A stretch of 64,000 nucleotides of DNA from Thermomicrobiales bacterium (lineage in GTDB: Bacteria; Chloroflexota; Chloroflexia; Thermomicrobiales; UBA6265), in contig JAUJOZ010000012.1 of assembly GCA_030447415.1 (NCBI GenBank), forward strand, positions 1 through 64,000. The letters are read 5' to 3'. A program made the position numbers and the translations under genes. This document shows, piece by piece, positions 8,977 through 17,682 of the stretch. How positions within the stretch are numbered: the stretch's first letter is position 1; every line of letters begins with the position of its first letter. The notes under the pieces were generated by a model. The model ran no database searches. It saw only the letters and a program-made list of their open reading frames with translations, and was not told where the DNA came from.

Positions 8977-10044
8977 TCAGCCTCGGAACACGTGTTTCAA
9001 GTGCCAAGCCAACGCCTCGTGAGCCGGCCGCAGATTCAAGTCCGCAGGATGGTGAATCGTGCGGCGTTCCAGGGACCAAAGCGGCTCCGCTCCCGGATCA
9101 GTGGGAACCACACGCGAAATCGCGATCCTATACTCGGGTGCCACCCCGACCAATCCCTGGTCGAGGGCCCAATGATGCAATCCGCAGAGCGCTATGCCAT
9201 TCCGAGGATCGTCGTTGTGGCTGTCGGTCCATGGAACGATATGAGCCGCGGCCACCGCCGTTCGTCCCTCGGGGGTGCGGAGACGCACCCCACACATGGC
9301 GCAGGTGTGATCGTAGGCCGCTACTACGACCCGCCGGAACGCGGTGGAGCGGGACTCTACGCGGTACTGCTCCTCAACGGCGGGCGTCTCTCGTAGCTCG
9401 AACCGCTGCCGGACACGGCGATGGAGCTCGGTCGCGTATTGAGACGCCTCGACCGCAATCTGAGCTAGGTCGGCCAAATCCGGACGCACCCGCGGGGCGA
9501 AGTAGGCCTCGAACAGGACTGTCCTTAAAGCCTCGCGTGACTCCGGGACCGTTAGCAGCTTGAAGAACTCGTCGTCCAGCCGCGCACCAAGCACGAGCTC
9601 CCGCAGCTTGCTGGTTGACCGAACCTGACCAACGGCTGATAGAGCGTCTTCCCTGCCAGGGATAGGCACCAAGTGCCAGAAGCGACTGGTACCCAAGTGG
9701 TAGAAGGGCAGCACCGGATCCCCTAGCCGGCTCGTCCCCATGATCTTCAACCAGTAATGGTCGAAGCCGTCGACCAACTGGCTGTTGAACTCTACGAAGC
9801 TCGTCTGGAGGATTCCCTGCGCCACGAGATCAAAGACAGTCAGGAGCAAGAAGGGTTTATGGGGCGCGCGATACCGAGTGACCGCGGGCCACCGCGCGGG
9901 GTTTCTATCGGTTCGGAGGTTCTTCAGCTCGTCGGTGTAGTCATCGAGCATCGAGTTGAACAATGCTAGCTGTCTTCTGCTCGTTGGCTGAGTGACGGCA
10001 CCCGGGTGGCCTTCTATGACACCGTCCCCGGACCATCGTAGCAT
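8977..10044 (-). CDS. HNH endonuclease (putative restriction endonuclease)
   Basis: A 355-residue nuclease. The C-terminal third carries a beta-beta-alpha HNH site: CAMCG, AAAHIVPWTDSHNDDPRNGIALCGLHH. His of AHIVPW, Asn of RNGI and the second His are the catalytic/metal residues; the two Cys pairs could bind zinc. The N-terminal half (starting near YRAPHKPFLLLTVFDLVAQG) resembles the N-terminal domain that precedes HNH in putative McrA-like restriction endonucleases, which would cut modified or foreign DNA. Codon use has more A/T-ended codons than its neighbours, suggesting horizontal transfer. It stands alone without a methylase. The start at ATG 10044 is not fixed by a good ribosome-binding site; MLDDYTDEL about 30 residues in is an alternative. 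Confidence 0.85.
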   Translation of the reverse strand: MLRWSGDGVIEGHPGAVTQPTSRRQLALFNSMLDDYTDELKNLRTDRNPARWPAVTRYRAPHKPFLLLTVFDLVAQGILQTSFVEFNSQLVDGFDHYWLKIMGTSRLGDPVLPFYHLGTSRFWHLVPIPGREDALSAVGQVRSTSKLRELVLGARLDDEFFKLLTVPESREALRTVLFEAYFAPRVRPDLADLAQIAVEASQYATELHRRVRQRFELRETPAVEEQYRVESRSTAFRRVVVAAYDHTCAMCGVRLRTPEGRTAVAAAHIVPWTDSHNDDPRNGIALCGLHHWALDQGLVGVAPEYRIAISRVVPTDPGAEPLWSLERRTIHHPADLNLRPAHEALAWHLKHVFRG

Positions 10045-10121
10045 CGGATTCGGTTCCCACGGACGCTCCCAATATGACGCAGGAGGCGAGGTGCATTAAC
10101 CCTCTCAATGCCGCTGTTCGC

Positions 10122-11234
10122 TTACCAGTCCGAACGCCCAGCACCCACGCCGTACCACCCTGACAGAGGCGCGTACGGCACGTCGGGGTAGCCGAAGGCG
10201 GCGGGGCCGACGACGGCCAGCGCCTCGGGCGTCTTCAGCATGGCCGGCGCTGGGATGCCGAGCACGACCACCCGCAGCCCGTAGCGGACGACCTCCGTCG
10301 TCACCGGCTCGGCCGTCTCGGCGTCGACCAGGCAGATCAGGTCGGGCACAACGGCCAGGACGTCGCCGTCAGGCAGCCGCGCGATCAGGTTCTCGTTCTG
10401 GAAGTCGACCAGGAGCGCCCGACCGGCGTGCTCACCGGTCCCCTCCAGCCGCAGCTCACCGCGGGCGAAGCCCCCTTCCAACCGGCGCCGCACATCGCCG
10501 ACCTTGCCCGCGAAGAGGCGCTGCCCACCGGCAACCGCCAGGACTGCCGCTACCGGGTCGGCGTGGGCCGTCCGCGCGGTGAGGACGGCCGCGCCGATCC
10601 GGTCGGCCAGGGTCAGCGTCCGGGGAATCGCCGTCCGCTTCAACTCGGCGCCGGTCATGACGGGAAAGGCATAGCCGCTAGCGCCCCCCATCTGGATCGT
10701 CACCGCCCGGGCGTGGCGCTCGAGGGTTGCGGCGTCGGCGATCGCGTCGAAGAGGGCGACGTGGCCGCGGGGGTCGGCGATCGCGGCCGGCGTCGGGCGC
10801 ACTCCGTAGATCGAAAAGGTGTCCATCTGCAACTCAGGGAAGGCGCGGCCCATGCCGTCGGCGTCGACCACGGGCAGCCCCGTCTGGGCGGCGACGACCA
10901 TTGGCCGGGTCGAGTTGCCGCCGCCGATCTCGCCGGGAACCAGGTGGGTGAAGCGCCGCCCGAGGTGGCGCTCCAGCGCCCGCATCGCGACCAGCGGCTC
11001 GTCCCCGCGCTGCAGCCGCTCGATCCCAACCGTCGGCGACCCCATCCCGCCGACCGAGACGACCAGCGCGTCGTCCGGCACCGCATCGGGGTCAACCACC
11101 GTGATCGCCGCCCCCTGTGCCAGCAGCCGGCTTGCCATCAGCCTGCCGAGATACGGGTTGCCGCCGCCACCGGTCCCCAGGATGCCGGCGCCGATCGCGA
11201 TCCGCTCCAGCGCCGCGTCGTCGACGCTCCACAT
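10122..11234 (-). CDS. DUF917 domain-containing protein (S-methylthiohydantoin desulfurase-like)
   Basis: 370 residues covering the whole DUF917 family. The N-terminus has the glycine-rich AGILGTGGGGNPYLG loop, followed by VSVGGMGSPTVGIERL, PGEIGGGNS and DADGMGRAFPELQMDTFSIYG, all typical of the family. Members are usually encoded next to hydantoinase/oxoprolinase genes and act on hydantoin-like rings. Such a partner is present here (12063-13616), but divergently oriented and separated by a toxin-antitoxin pair. ATG (MWSVDD) follows a GGAGAAGGAGG tract. Confidence 0.88.
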   Translation of the reverse strand: MWSVDDAALERIAIGAGILGTGGGGNPYLGRLMASRLLAQGAAITVVDPDAVPDDALVVSVGGMGSPTVGIERLQRGDEPLVAMRALERHLGRRFTHLVPGEIGGGNSTRPMVVAAQTGLPVVDADGMGRAFPELQMDTFSIYGVRPTPAAIADPRGHVALFDAIADAATLERHARAVTIQMGGASGYAFPVMTGAELKRTAIPRTLTLADRIGAAVLTARTAHADPVAAVLAVAGGQRLFAGKVGDVRRRLEGGFARGELRLEGTGEHAGRALLVDFQNENLIARLPDGDVLAVVPDLICLVDAETAEPVTTEVVRYGLRVVVLGIPAPAMLKTPEALAVVGPAAFGYPDVPYAPLSGWYGVGAGRSDW

Positions 11235-11287
11235 CGGGCCGCGCCTCCTTCTCCTCGAGTTCGTCGTGTTGCCCCGTTGGAGCGCAT

Positions 11288-11304
11288 GCTGCTACCGTAG
11301 CAGC
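11288..11304. promoter_or_regulatory. Inverted repeat, candidate operator of the Phd-PIN module
   Basis: GCTGCTA-CCG-TAGCAGC, a perfect 7-3-7 inverted repeat, lies 22 bases before the antitoxin start and in the gap between divergent DUF917 and antitoxin genes. Phd/YefM antitoxins repress their own promoters by binding such palindromes, so this is a likely operator. It could also affect the DUF917 promoter. Confidence 0.5.
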
Positions 11305-11326
11305 CAGAATCGCAAGGGGGTGCACC

Positions 11327-11638
11327 GTGGTGCGAACCGTTTCCAGGCAAGAAGCAGAGACCTGCGCTGCCGATGTGATGAGCCTCGTCGCTTCGACCGG
11401 AGAGGCCGTCATCGTCGAGGAGAACGGAGAGCCGGTGGCCGTCGTCGTCAGCCCCACCGATTACCAGAGGTTCCAGCAGCAGGAGCGCGAGCGATTGTGG
11501 GCCGTCGTCGATGCCGTCGGGAAGCGCAACGCCGACCTCGACCCCGATGAGGTGCTCCGCGACGTGACCGAGGTGGTGGAAGCCGTCCGCCAGGAGCTGT
11601 ATGAGGAGCGCAAGCTCACGGGCGAGCGCCGTCGTTGA
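11327..11638 (+). CDS. Type II antitoxin, Phd/YefM family
   Basis: A 103-residue antitoxin: MVRTVSRQEAETCAADVMSL, then the Phd-fold strand EAVIVEENGEPVAVVVSPTDY and a charged C-terminal tail that would wrap the toxin. AAGGGGG lies 6 bases before GTG 11327 (a second GTG follows immediately), which sets the start although the frame is open further upstream. The toxin gene begins inside its 3' end with a 38-base overlap, so the two are translationally coupled. It should neutralise the PIN toxin and repress the operon. Confidence 0.85.
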   Translation: MVRTVSRQEAETCAADVMSLVASTGEAVIVEENGEPVAVVVSPTDYQRFQQQERERLWAVVDAVGKRNADLDPDEVLRDVTEVVEAVRQELYEERKLTGERRR

Positions 11639-12062
11639 TACCAACCTGATCGTCAGTGGTCTCGTCTTCGAGCGGGGCGCCCCGCGCCGATTGGTGCGCG
11701 CGGGCTTCGACCAGACCTTCAGCATGCTGATCTCCCAGAGCGTTCGAGCCGAGTACGAGCGGGTGCTCACCCGCCCGTGGTTTGCGACGAAGTACGGCCT
11801 GTCGCCGGACGATGTCGACGCCTTCCTGAAGCTGCTCGACACCTCTGCAAGCATGGTCACGCCCCTCACCGAGCTCCCGGTTCCGGTCCGCGACCCAAAG
11901 GACGAGCCGATCCTCGCCGCCGCCCTCGGTGGGCAAGCCAACTACCTCGTCACCGGCGACAAGGACCTGCTCGTGCTCGCCGGCGATCCCCGGCTCGGCA
12001 CGCTGCGTATCGTGAAGGTGGCCGACTTCCTCGCGGCCATCGCCGTCCCGGCGGAGTCTTAG
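11601..12062 (+). CDS. PIN-domain toxin (VapC-like ribonuclease)
   Basis: 153-residue PIN domain of the COG1569 type toxin class. Acidic metal-binding residues are visible in order: D13 (VVDTNLIVSG), E51 (RAEYERVL), D98/D101 (RDPKDEPIL) and D120 (VTGDKDLL), the set expected for a Mg2+-dependent RNase. The only ATG in this region starts within the antitoxin gene. The stop codon is followed directly by the GTG of the hydantoinase gene, so all three genes may share one transcript. That is odd for a toxin module and a metabolic gene. Confidence 0.88.
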   Translation: MRSASSRASAVVDTNLIVSGLVFERGAPRRLVRAGFDQTFSMLISQSVRAEYERVLTRPWFATKYGLSPDDVDAFLKLLDTSASMVTPLTELPVPVRDPKDEPILAAALGGQANYLVTGDKDLLVLAGDPRLGTLRIVKVADFLAAIAVPAES

Positions 12063-13616
12063 GTGACGCTTCGCATCGGCGTCGACGTCGGCGGCACGAA
12101 CACCGACGCGGTGGTGATGGACGGAGCGCGCGTCGTCGCCAAAGCCAAGACGCCGACGACCGCGGACGTCACCGCCGGCATCGCCGCCGCGCTGCGGCGC
12201 GTGCTCGATGCGTCCGGAACCCCGGCGGCCGAGGTGGGCGCCGTCATGATCGGCACCACCCACTTCACCAACGCCGTCGTCGAGCGCCGCCACCTGCGGC
12301 CAACCGTCGCCGTCCGGCTCGGCCTCCCCGCGACGGTCGCCCTCCCGCCGATGGTCGATTGGCCGGCCGATCTGCGGGCGGCCATCGGCGGCCACCACGT
12401 CCTCTGCCACGGCGGGCATGAGTTCGACGGCCGCGAGATCTCGCCGTTCGATCCGGACGAGATCAAGCGTGCCACCGCGGACATCGCCGAGCGGGGGATC
12501 ACCGCGGTCGCCGTCTCGGCGGTCTTTTCCCCCGTCAACCCGGAGATGGAGGAGCGGGCGGCGGCGCTGATCGAGGCGGAGGCGCCAGGGATCACCGTCA
12601 CCCGCTCCCACGAGATCGGGCGGGTCGGGCTGCTGGAGCGGGAGAACGCGGCCATCCTCAACGCCTGCCTGCGCGATCTCGCGCGGGATACGGTCGCCGC
12701 CTTCCGCCGGGCGATCGGCGAGCTGGGGATCGCCGCACCGCTCTACCTGACCCAGAACGACGGGACCCTGATGGACGCCGACGTCGCCGAGCGCTACCCC
12801 GTGCTGACCTTCGCCTCCGGCCCCACCAACTCGATGCGCGGCGCCGCCTTCCTCTCCGGCCTGACCGATGCCGTCGTCGACATCGGCGGCACCACCTCCG
12901 ATGTTGGGGCGCTGGCGCGTGGCTTCCCGCGCGAGGCCGCCGTGGCGGTCGAGGTCGGCGGTGTGCGGACCAACTTTCGGATGCCCGACGTCTTTTCCTT
13001 CGGGCTCGGCGGTGGCTCGCTGGTCCAGACGGATCCGCTGACCATCGGTCCTCGCAGCGTCGGCTACCGGCTCACGGAACAGGCCCGCGTCTTCGGTGGC
13101 GAGGCTCTGACGGCCACCGACGTCGCCGTCGCCGCCGGGGTGGCCGAGATCGGCGACCCGGCGCGGGTGCGTCACCTCGACCCCACCGTCGTCCGCGCCG
13201 CGATGGACCGCATGCACGCGGCGGTTGAGGCCGCGGTCGACCGGATGCGGACGAGCGCCGACCCGATCCCGGTCGTCGTCGTCGGTGGCGGCAGCGTGCT
13301 CGTGGCGCGGCCGCTCGCAGGGATCTCGGCAATGGTGAAGCCGGAGCACTTCGAGGCGGCCAACGCCGTCGGTGCGGCGATCGCGCAGGTGTCGGGCGAG
13401 GTCGACCGCGTCGTCGCGCTTGGCGCCGACGCCTCCTCGCGGGACCGCGCCCTCGACGCCGCCAAGGACGAGGCGGCCCGGCGGGCCACGGCGGCCGGCG
13501 CCGACCCGGCGACGGTGCAGATCGTCGAGGTTGAGGACGTCCCCTTGGCTTACCTCCCCGGCAACGCCACCCGCGTCCGCGTCAAGGCCGTCGGCGACTT
13601 GAGGACCGGCAGCTAG
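12063..13616 (+). CDS. Hydantoinase/oxoprolinase family protein (HyuA-like, short form)
   Basis: 517 residues with the ASKHA ATPase fold typical of hydantoinase A/5-oxoprolinase N-terminal regions: phosphate-1 loop GVDVGGTNTDAV near residue 6, GTTHFTNAVVERRHL, GPTNSMRGAAFLSGL and phosphate-2 VDIGGTTSDVG. It likely hydrolyses a hydantoin-like ring with ATP and works with the DUF917 protein. The GTG start abuts the stop of the PIN gene (TAG-GTG), with no independent ribosome-binding site of its own visible, so translation is probably coupled. The stop is immediately followed by a GGGGCTGGGGCTGGG repeat. Confidence 0.85.
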   Translation: MTLRIGVDVGGTNTDAVVMDGARVVAKAKTPTTADVTAGIAAALRRVLDASGTPAAEVGAVMIGTTHFTNAVVERRHLRPTVAVRLGLPATVALPPMVDWPADLRAAIGGHHVLCHGGHEFDGREISPFDPDEIKRATADIAERGITAVAVSAVFSPVNPEMEERAAALIEAEAPGITVTRSHEIGRVGLLERENAAILNACLRDLARDTVAAFRRAIGELGIAAPLYLTQNDGTLMDADVAERYPVLTFASGPTNSMRGAAFLSGLTDAVVDIGGTTSDVGALARGFPREAAVAVEVGGVRTNFRMPDVFSFGLGGGSLVQTDPLTIGPRSVGYRLTEQARVFGGEALTATDVAVAAGVAEIGDPARVRHLDPTVVRAAMDRMHAAVEAAVDRMRTSADPIPVVVVGGGSVLVARPLAGISAMVKPEHFEAANAVGAAIAQVSGEVDRVVALGADASSRDRALDAAKDEAARRATAAGADPATVQIVEVEDVPLAYLPGNATRVRVKAVGDLRTGS

Positions 13617-13883
13617 GGGCTGGGGCTGGGAGCCGTCGTCGCGGCACGGCCTGTCCGACGCGGTTGCCGGATGGGGCGTCGGGGTTCGGGGTGGGACACC
13701 GCCTGCAATGGGTGGTGATGCTCGCGGTCCTCACTGTGTGGTCTTCGGAACAAAGCGCGGGATGCCCGCGTTATGGAGAATGCGGCGGGGGCGCCGGTTG
13801 GCGTTGGTGCTCCCGAGCGGCCATGCGGCCGGTCCGCGACCGCGCACGAAGCCGGCGAGATCGGCCGGCGGAAGGAGCAAGCG

Positions 13884-14822
13884 ATGCACGCGGCGGTGGG
13901 GTCGAGGTCGGGGGTCGTCGGCGCGTGGGCGCGCAGGCGGCCGTGGCTCGGGGTCCTGGTCCTGGCGATGATCGTGGCGGCGGTGCTGGTCGCGGCGCTC
14001 GGGCCGTGGCGGCACGGCGCGGCGGCGGGAGGTACCAACCGGCGGGCCGGGGTCGCCGCCCTCGCCGGTGGGTCGGTCACGGGCGGCGCGGCCCAGTTCC
14101 AGATCGTGCCGGGTGACCGGCCGAGCGTCGTCGTCACGGGCATCGGCGAGGCGAGCGCGCCGGCGGAGACGGCGACGCTGCAGATCGTCGTGCGGACCGC
14201 GGAAAGCGTCTTCGGTCCCTCGGAGAAGCCTCGCCTGGTCCCGGAGGCGGAGTCCCCGCCCCCCGTGGAACCTGCCCAGGTTCCGGTGCTGACCGAGGAG
14301 GATCTGGCGCCGATCGCCGAGGCGCTCGTGGACGCCGGCGCACCGGAGGCGGCCGTCGAGGTCACGGCCGGTTCGACCTTCGCCGGGCCGTTCGGTCCCG
14401 GCACCGGGCAGGTCGTGGCGGAGCTGGAGGAAGCGCAGTTCGACGCGATCGACGGGATGGTGGAGGCGGCGATCGAGGCGGTCGCCGGTGCGGAGGCCGG
14501 TCTCGTCCTGGACGTCGTCGGTCTCGGCTACGGGCTGGCGGACTGCACCGCGGTGGAGCGCGACGCGCGGCAGGACGCCGCCGACGACGCCCGGTCCCGG
14601 GCCGAGGGCCTGGCCGAGGTCGTAGGCCTCGGGCTTGGCGAGGTGCTGCTCGTGACCGAAAGCCCGTCGTACGGCTATGACGGCTTCGCGGTCTCAGGGT
14701 GCAGCGGCGACCCGTTCGCCGAGCTGAGCGGCAAGGGCGGCTCGCTCCCCCCGTACGATCCCAATGCCCCGGCCGAGGTCGAGATCTACAGCCAGCTCAG
14801 CCTCGCCTACGCGGTGGAGTAG
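13884..14822 (+). CDS. SIMPL (DUF541) domain membrane-anchored protein
   Basis: 312 residues. GAAGGAG lies 6 bases before ATG 13884. Residues about 17-40 form a single membrane helix (RPWLGVLVLAMIVAAVLVAALG). The outside part has the SIMPL signature: VVVTGIGEASAPAETATLQIVV, a long helical middle, DARQDAADDARSRAEGLAEVVGLGLGEVL, and a C-terminal strand EVEIYSQLSLAYAVE. The family forms periplasmic or outside-facing oligomers of unclear function, often stress related. A Pro/Glu-rich insertion follows the first strand (residues about 115-140). It is monocistronic and ends against an inverted-repeat element. Confidence 0.85.
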   Translation: MHAAVGSRSGVVGAWARRRPWLGVLVLAMIVAAVLVAALGPWRHGAAAGGTNRRAGVAALAGGSVTGGAAQFQIVPGDRPSVVVTGIGEASAPAETATLQIVVRTAESVFGPSEKPRLVPEAESPPPVEPAQVPVLTEEDLAPIAEALVDAGAPEAAVEVTAGSTFAGPFGPGTGQVVAELEEAQFDAIDGMVEAAIEAVAGAEAGLVLDVVGLGYGLADCTAVERDARQDAADDARSRAEGLAEVVGLGLGEVLLVTESPSYGYDGFAVSGCSGDPFAELSGKGGSLPPYDPNAPAEVEIYSQLSLAYAVE

Positions 14823-14965
14823 CAAGGCGGCAGACGGCAAGCGGCAAGGAGCAAATGACGGTCGGGCCACGGATTATGTCCGCTCGCGACGCTGGATAGA
14901 ACGTAGGGGCGCGATGCATCGCGCCCCTACCATCGCCTCGCCGCCTCGCCGCTTGCTGTCTGCCG
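14823..14965. repeat. Composite inverted-repeat element between convergent genes
   Basis: The interval between two convergent stop codons is almost entirely inverted repeat. The outer arms are GGCAGACGGCAAGCGGC (from about 14829) and, inverted, GCCGCTTGCTGTCTGCC (near 14950-14967), differing at one position. The centre holds a perfect 28-base palindrome at 14903-14930 (GTAGGGGCGCGATG and its complement). It resembles a REP/BIME-like or MITE-like element and could act as a bidirectional terminator. A related palindrome lies at 20386-20412. Confidence 0.75.
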
Positions 14966-15901
14966 TCAGGCGGCTCGCACCGGTAGGCCGTGCTCCTTGC
15001 GCGCCTCGTTGCCCTCGTAGTCGTGGGTCGTCTTGAACGGCTCGTAGCGGCCGGCACCGGCGGCGGGGGCGCTCTTGGCGAGGATGCGCTCGCGCTCCTC
15101 CGCCGAGATGGGCTCGAAGCCACGGGCGACGGCCAGATTCTGCTCCAGGACCTGCATCGAGTCGATCCCGCTGCAGAGCGTGGCGATCGGCTGGCTCATG
15201 GCGTAGGCGAGCGCCTCGTGCGGAGTGACGTCGGTCCCCTCGAACAGGTGGCCGCCGGCGAAGCTCTTCATGCCGATGACACCGACCCCCTGCGCCAGGG
15301 CGAGTGGCAGGATCTCCCGCTCGAAGCTCTGGTAGTGAGCATCGAGGACGTTGATCGGCATCTGGACCGTGTCCCAGGGGAAGCCCTGCTCCAGCATCCG
15401 CCGGTGGATCGCCGGGCGCTTGTGGCCGGTGAAGCCGATGTAGCGGACCTTACCCTGCTCCTTGGCCCGCAGCATCGCCTCGGCAGCACCGCCGGGGGCG
15501 AAGATGCGGTCGGGGTCGTCGTCCCAAACGACTTCGTGAATCTGCCAGAGGTCGAGGTAGTCGGTCTTGAGACGGCGCAGGCTCTCTTCCAGCTTGACCA
15601 TCGAGTGGTCGGCCCTGCGGTCGTGGGCGCAGTTCTTGGTCATCAGGAAGACGCGTTGCCGCGAGCCGTTCTGGGCCAGCGCCTCGCCCATGCGCCGCTC
15701 CGACTCGCCGTCGTTGTACTCCCAGGCGTTGTCCATGAAGTCCACCCCGGCGTCGATCGCGGCGTGGATGACGCGGAACGCCTTGTCCTCCGCCACCTTG
15801 CGGGAGCCGATGTGCGCCCCGCCGAGGCAGAGGAGGGAGACAAGCTCTCCGGTCTTGCCAAGCGGGCGGCGCGGAATGGCGGCCGTGGTGGCTGCGGTCA
15901 T
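14966..15901 (-). CDS. Aldo/keto reductase
   Basis: 311-residue NAD(P)H-dependent aldo/keto reductase. The tetrad is visible: D57 (MDNAWEY), Y62 (EYNDGESE), K89 (FLMTKN) and H122 (WQIHEV). AGGGGAGAG precedes ATG 15901, so the upstream extension is not used. The C-terminal region (IATLCSGIDSMQVLEQNLAV) forms the usual cofactor-phosphate loop area. The substrate cannot be told. Transcribed alone, convergent with the SIMPL gene. Confidence 0.9.
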   Translation of the reverse strand: MTAATTAAIPRRPLGKTGELVSLLCLGGAHIGSRKVAEDKAFRVIHAAIDAGVDFMDNAWEYNDGESERRMGEALAQNGSRQRVFLMTKNCAHDRRADHSMVKLEESLRRLKTDYLDLWQIHEVVWDDDPDRIFAPGGAAEAMLRAKEQGKVRYIGFTGHKRPAIHRRMLEQGFPWDTVQMPINVLDAHYQSFEREILPLALAQGVGVIGMKSFAGGHLFEGTDVTPHEALAYAMSQPIATLCSGIDSMQVLEQNLAVARGFEPISAEERERILAKSAPAAGAGRYEPFKTTHDYEGNEARKEHGLPVRAA

Positions 15902-16387
15902 CGGACTCTCCCCTGGATGCTGCGCTCGATCGCCGGGGCGGCCGGCTGGCAGCTCCCGTCGCCAGGACCGTACCACCGTGGATTGGAACGTCCGCGGACG
16001 GGCCGAGGCGTCTCCCAAGGCCACCCCTCACTTCCGCGTGTACGGGAACCGAACGCGCTCCCTTCTTGGAGGAAGGACAGAACGCTCCGTGCCGGGGAGG
16101 GGCCCCGTTGGGGGTGGCCGTGCCCACCCGCGGCAGTGCGTCAGGCCGAGGCTGCGGGGGAAGGAGGTAGTGCCATGGCAGGTCACCGCGTCGGGTCCCG
16201 GGTGCCGTCGTTCCTCGTCGGGATCGTTCCCGCCGAGCCGGGCCGGTCGGGGTCGCGCTGAAGTCCGGGCGACCGCGGTCGTCACCGATCCGGCACGGAT
16301 CGTGCAGACCCGGCGGGCGCGGCCGCACGCCTTCGCTGGCGGACGATCCCAGCCCCCGGCGGCCGCGACACCAAGGAGTGAGGAGCG
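15902..16387. other. Divergent intergenic region
   Basis: 486 bases between the aldo/keto reductase and the HtrA gene. It should carry both promoters. The only credible coding signal is the 28-codon frame at 16175-16261. Longer open frames on both strands here lack start signals and mirror GC content. Confidence 0.4.
16175..16261 (+). CDS. Possible 28-residue peptide ahead of HtrA
   Basis: ATG 16175 is preceded by GGGGAAGGAGG with 7-base spacing, one of the best ribosome-binding sites in the window, and opens MAGHRVGSRVPSFLVGIVPA followed by 8 residues and TGA. The peptide is short and basic with a small hydrophobic patch. It ends 126 bases before the HtrA start and could be a leader peptide or an independent small protein. 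No family is recognised. Confidence 0.35.
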   Translation: MAGHRVGSRVPSFLVGIVPAEPGRSGSR

Positions 16388-17479
16388 ATGGAACGACGCG
16401 GAACCTTTGCCGGCGCCCTCCGGGGGCTGGCGGTCATCGGCTTGATCGGGATGGTGGCGCTGGCACTGCTTGGCACGGCCGGGCTGCGGCCGGGACGGAG
16501 CGGCGCCGCGCGACAGACGACCGCCCAGCCGCCACAGGCGATGGACGCGGTCGCGGTCGTCGAGCGGGTCGCGCCGGCGGTGGTGACGGTGATTAACCGG
16601 CAGCGAGTCGAGAACCTTTTTGGACAGGACGACATCCAGCGGCGCGGGGTCGGGACTGGTTTTATCATCGATGATGCCGGCCACATCGTCACGAACTGGC
16701 ACGTCGTCAATGGTGGCAACGACTTCGAGGTCGTCTTCGTGGACGGCGAGGAGCGTCCGGCTCAACTGGTCGGAGCCGACCAGCTCAGCGATTTGGCCGT
16801 GGTCCGGATCGAAGGAGTCCTGCCGGCGTCCGTTCCCCTCGGGGATTCGGACACGCTGCGGGTTGGGCAGCCGGTGCTAGCTATCGGCTCGCCGCTGGGC
16901 GAGTTCACCAACACCGTGACGCAGGGCATCGTCAGCGCCATCGGACGCGACTTCCCGGAGCAGCTCACACAGCAAAGCATTTACACCGATCTGGTCCAGC
17001 ACGACGCCGCGATCAACCCTGGGAACTCCGGTGGGCCGCTGTTCAACGCCGCAGGCGAGGTGGTCGGTGTCAACACGCTGGGCATCCCCGAAGGTCAGGG
17101 TCTGTTCTTCGCCATCCCGTCGAACACGGTCCGCGAGATTACGACGGCGCTGATCGAGGATGGACGCGTCCGTTACCCCGTTCTTGGGATCGAGGGCCCC
17201 TTCATCTCCATCAACGAGCAGACCGCAAGCCAGTACGACCTTCCGGTCGACCACGGCTTTGCCTTCACCAATGTCGATCCCGAGGGCCCGGCGGCGGCGG
17301 CCGGTATCGAGCCGGGCGACATCATCTTGGCGATCAACGGCACGCCGATCGACGAGCGGAACTCCTTCTTCGAGTTGCTGTTCGAGCACGAGCCGGGCGA
17401 GACGGTCCAAGTGACGGTCCTCCGCGGGGACGAGGAACAGACGTTCGACGTGACATTGGGTGAGCGAGCGTCGGAGTAA
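16388..17479 (+). CDS. S1C serine protease (HtrA/DegP family) with PDZ domain
   Basis: 363-residue membrane-anchored quality-control protease. Residues 10-32 form an N-terminal membrane helix or signal anchor. The trypsin-like domain has the full triad: H105 (VTNWHVV), D135 (LSDLAVV) and S214 (NPGNSGGPLF). A single PDZ domain follows (GPAAAAGIEPGDIILAINGTP, residues about 300-325). AAGGAGTGAGGAG precedes ATG 16388. It should degrade or refold misfolded proteins outside the membrane. Transcribed alone. Confidence 0.93.
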   Translation: MERRGTFAGALRGLAVIGLIGMVALALLGTAGLRPGRSGAARQTTAQPPQAMDAVAVVERVAPAVVTVINRQRVENLFGQDDIQRRGVGTGFIIDDAGHIVTNWHVVNGGNDFEVVFVDGEERPAQLVGADQLSDLAVVRIEGVLPASVPLGDSDTLRVGQPVLAIGSPLGEFTNTVTQGIVSAIGRDFPEQLTQQSIYTDLVQHDAAINPGNSGGPLFNAAGEVVGVNTLGIPEGQGLFFAIPSNTVREITTALIEDGRVRYPVLGIEGPFISINEQTASQYDLPVDHGFAFTNVDPEGPAAAAGIEPGDIILAINGTPIDERNSFFELLFEHEPGETVQVTVLRGDEEQTFDVTLGERASE

Positions 17480-17682
17480 CGAGGGACGTCCTGCCGGCGC
17501 GTGAGGAGCCAACTGACGACCCGGCCGCACCGGGCGGTCGGGTCGTGCCCGATGACCGTTGAGACGGTCTTCGAGCGCGCGTAACGGGATGGGTAGGAGA
17601 CGCGTTGTAGTGACGAGCGGGCACGATCCGTTCGCCGCCGACGGGTGCGGACCGCCGGACAACGCGACCTGGAGCCCTCCCT

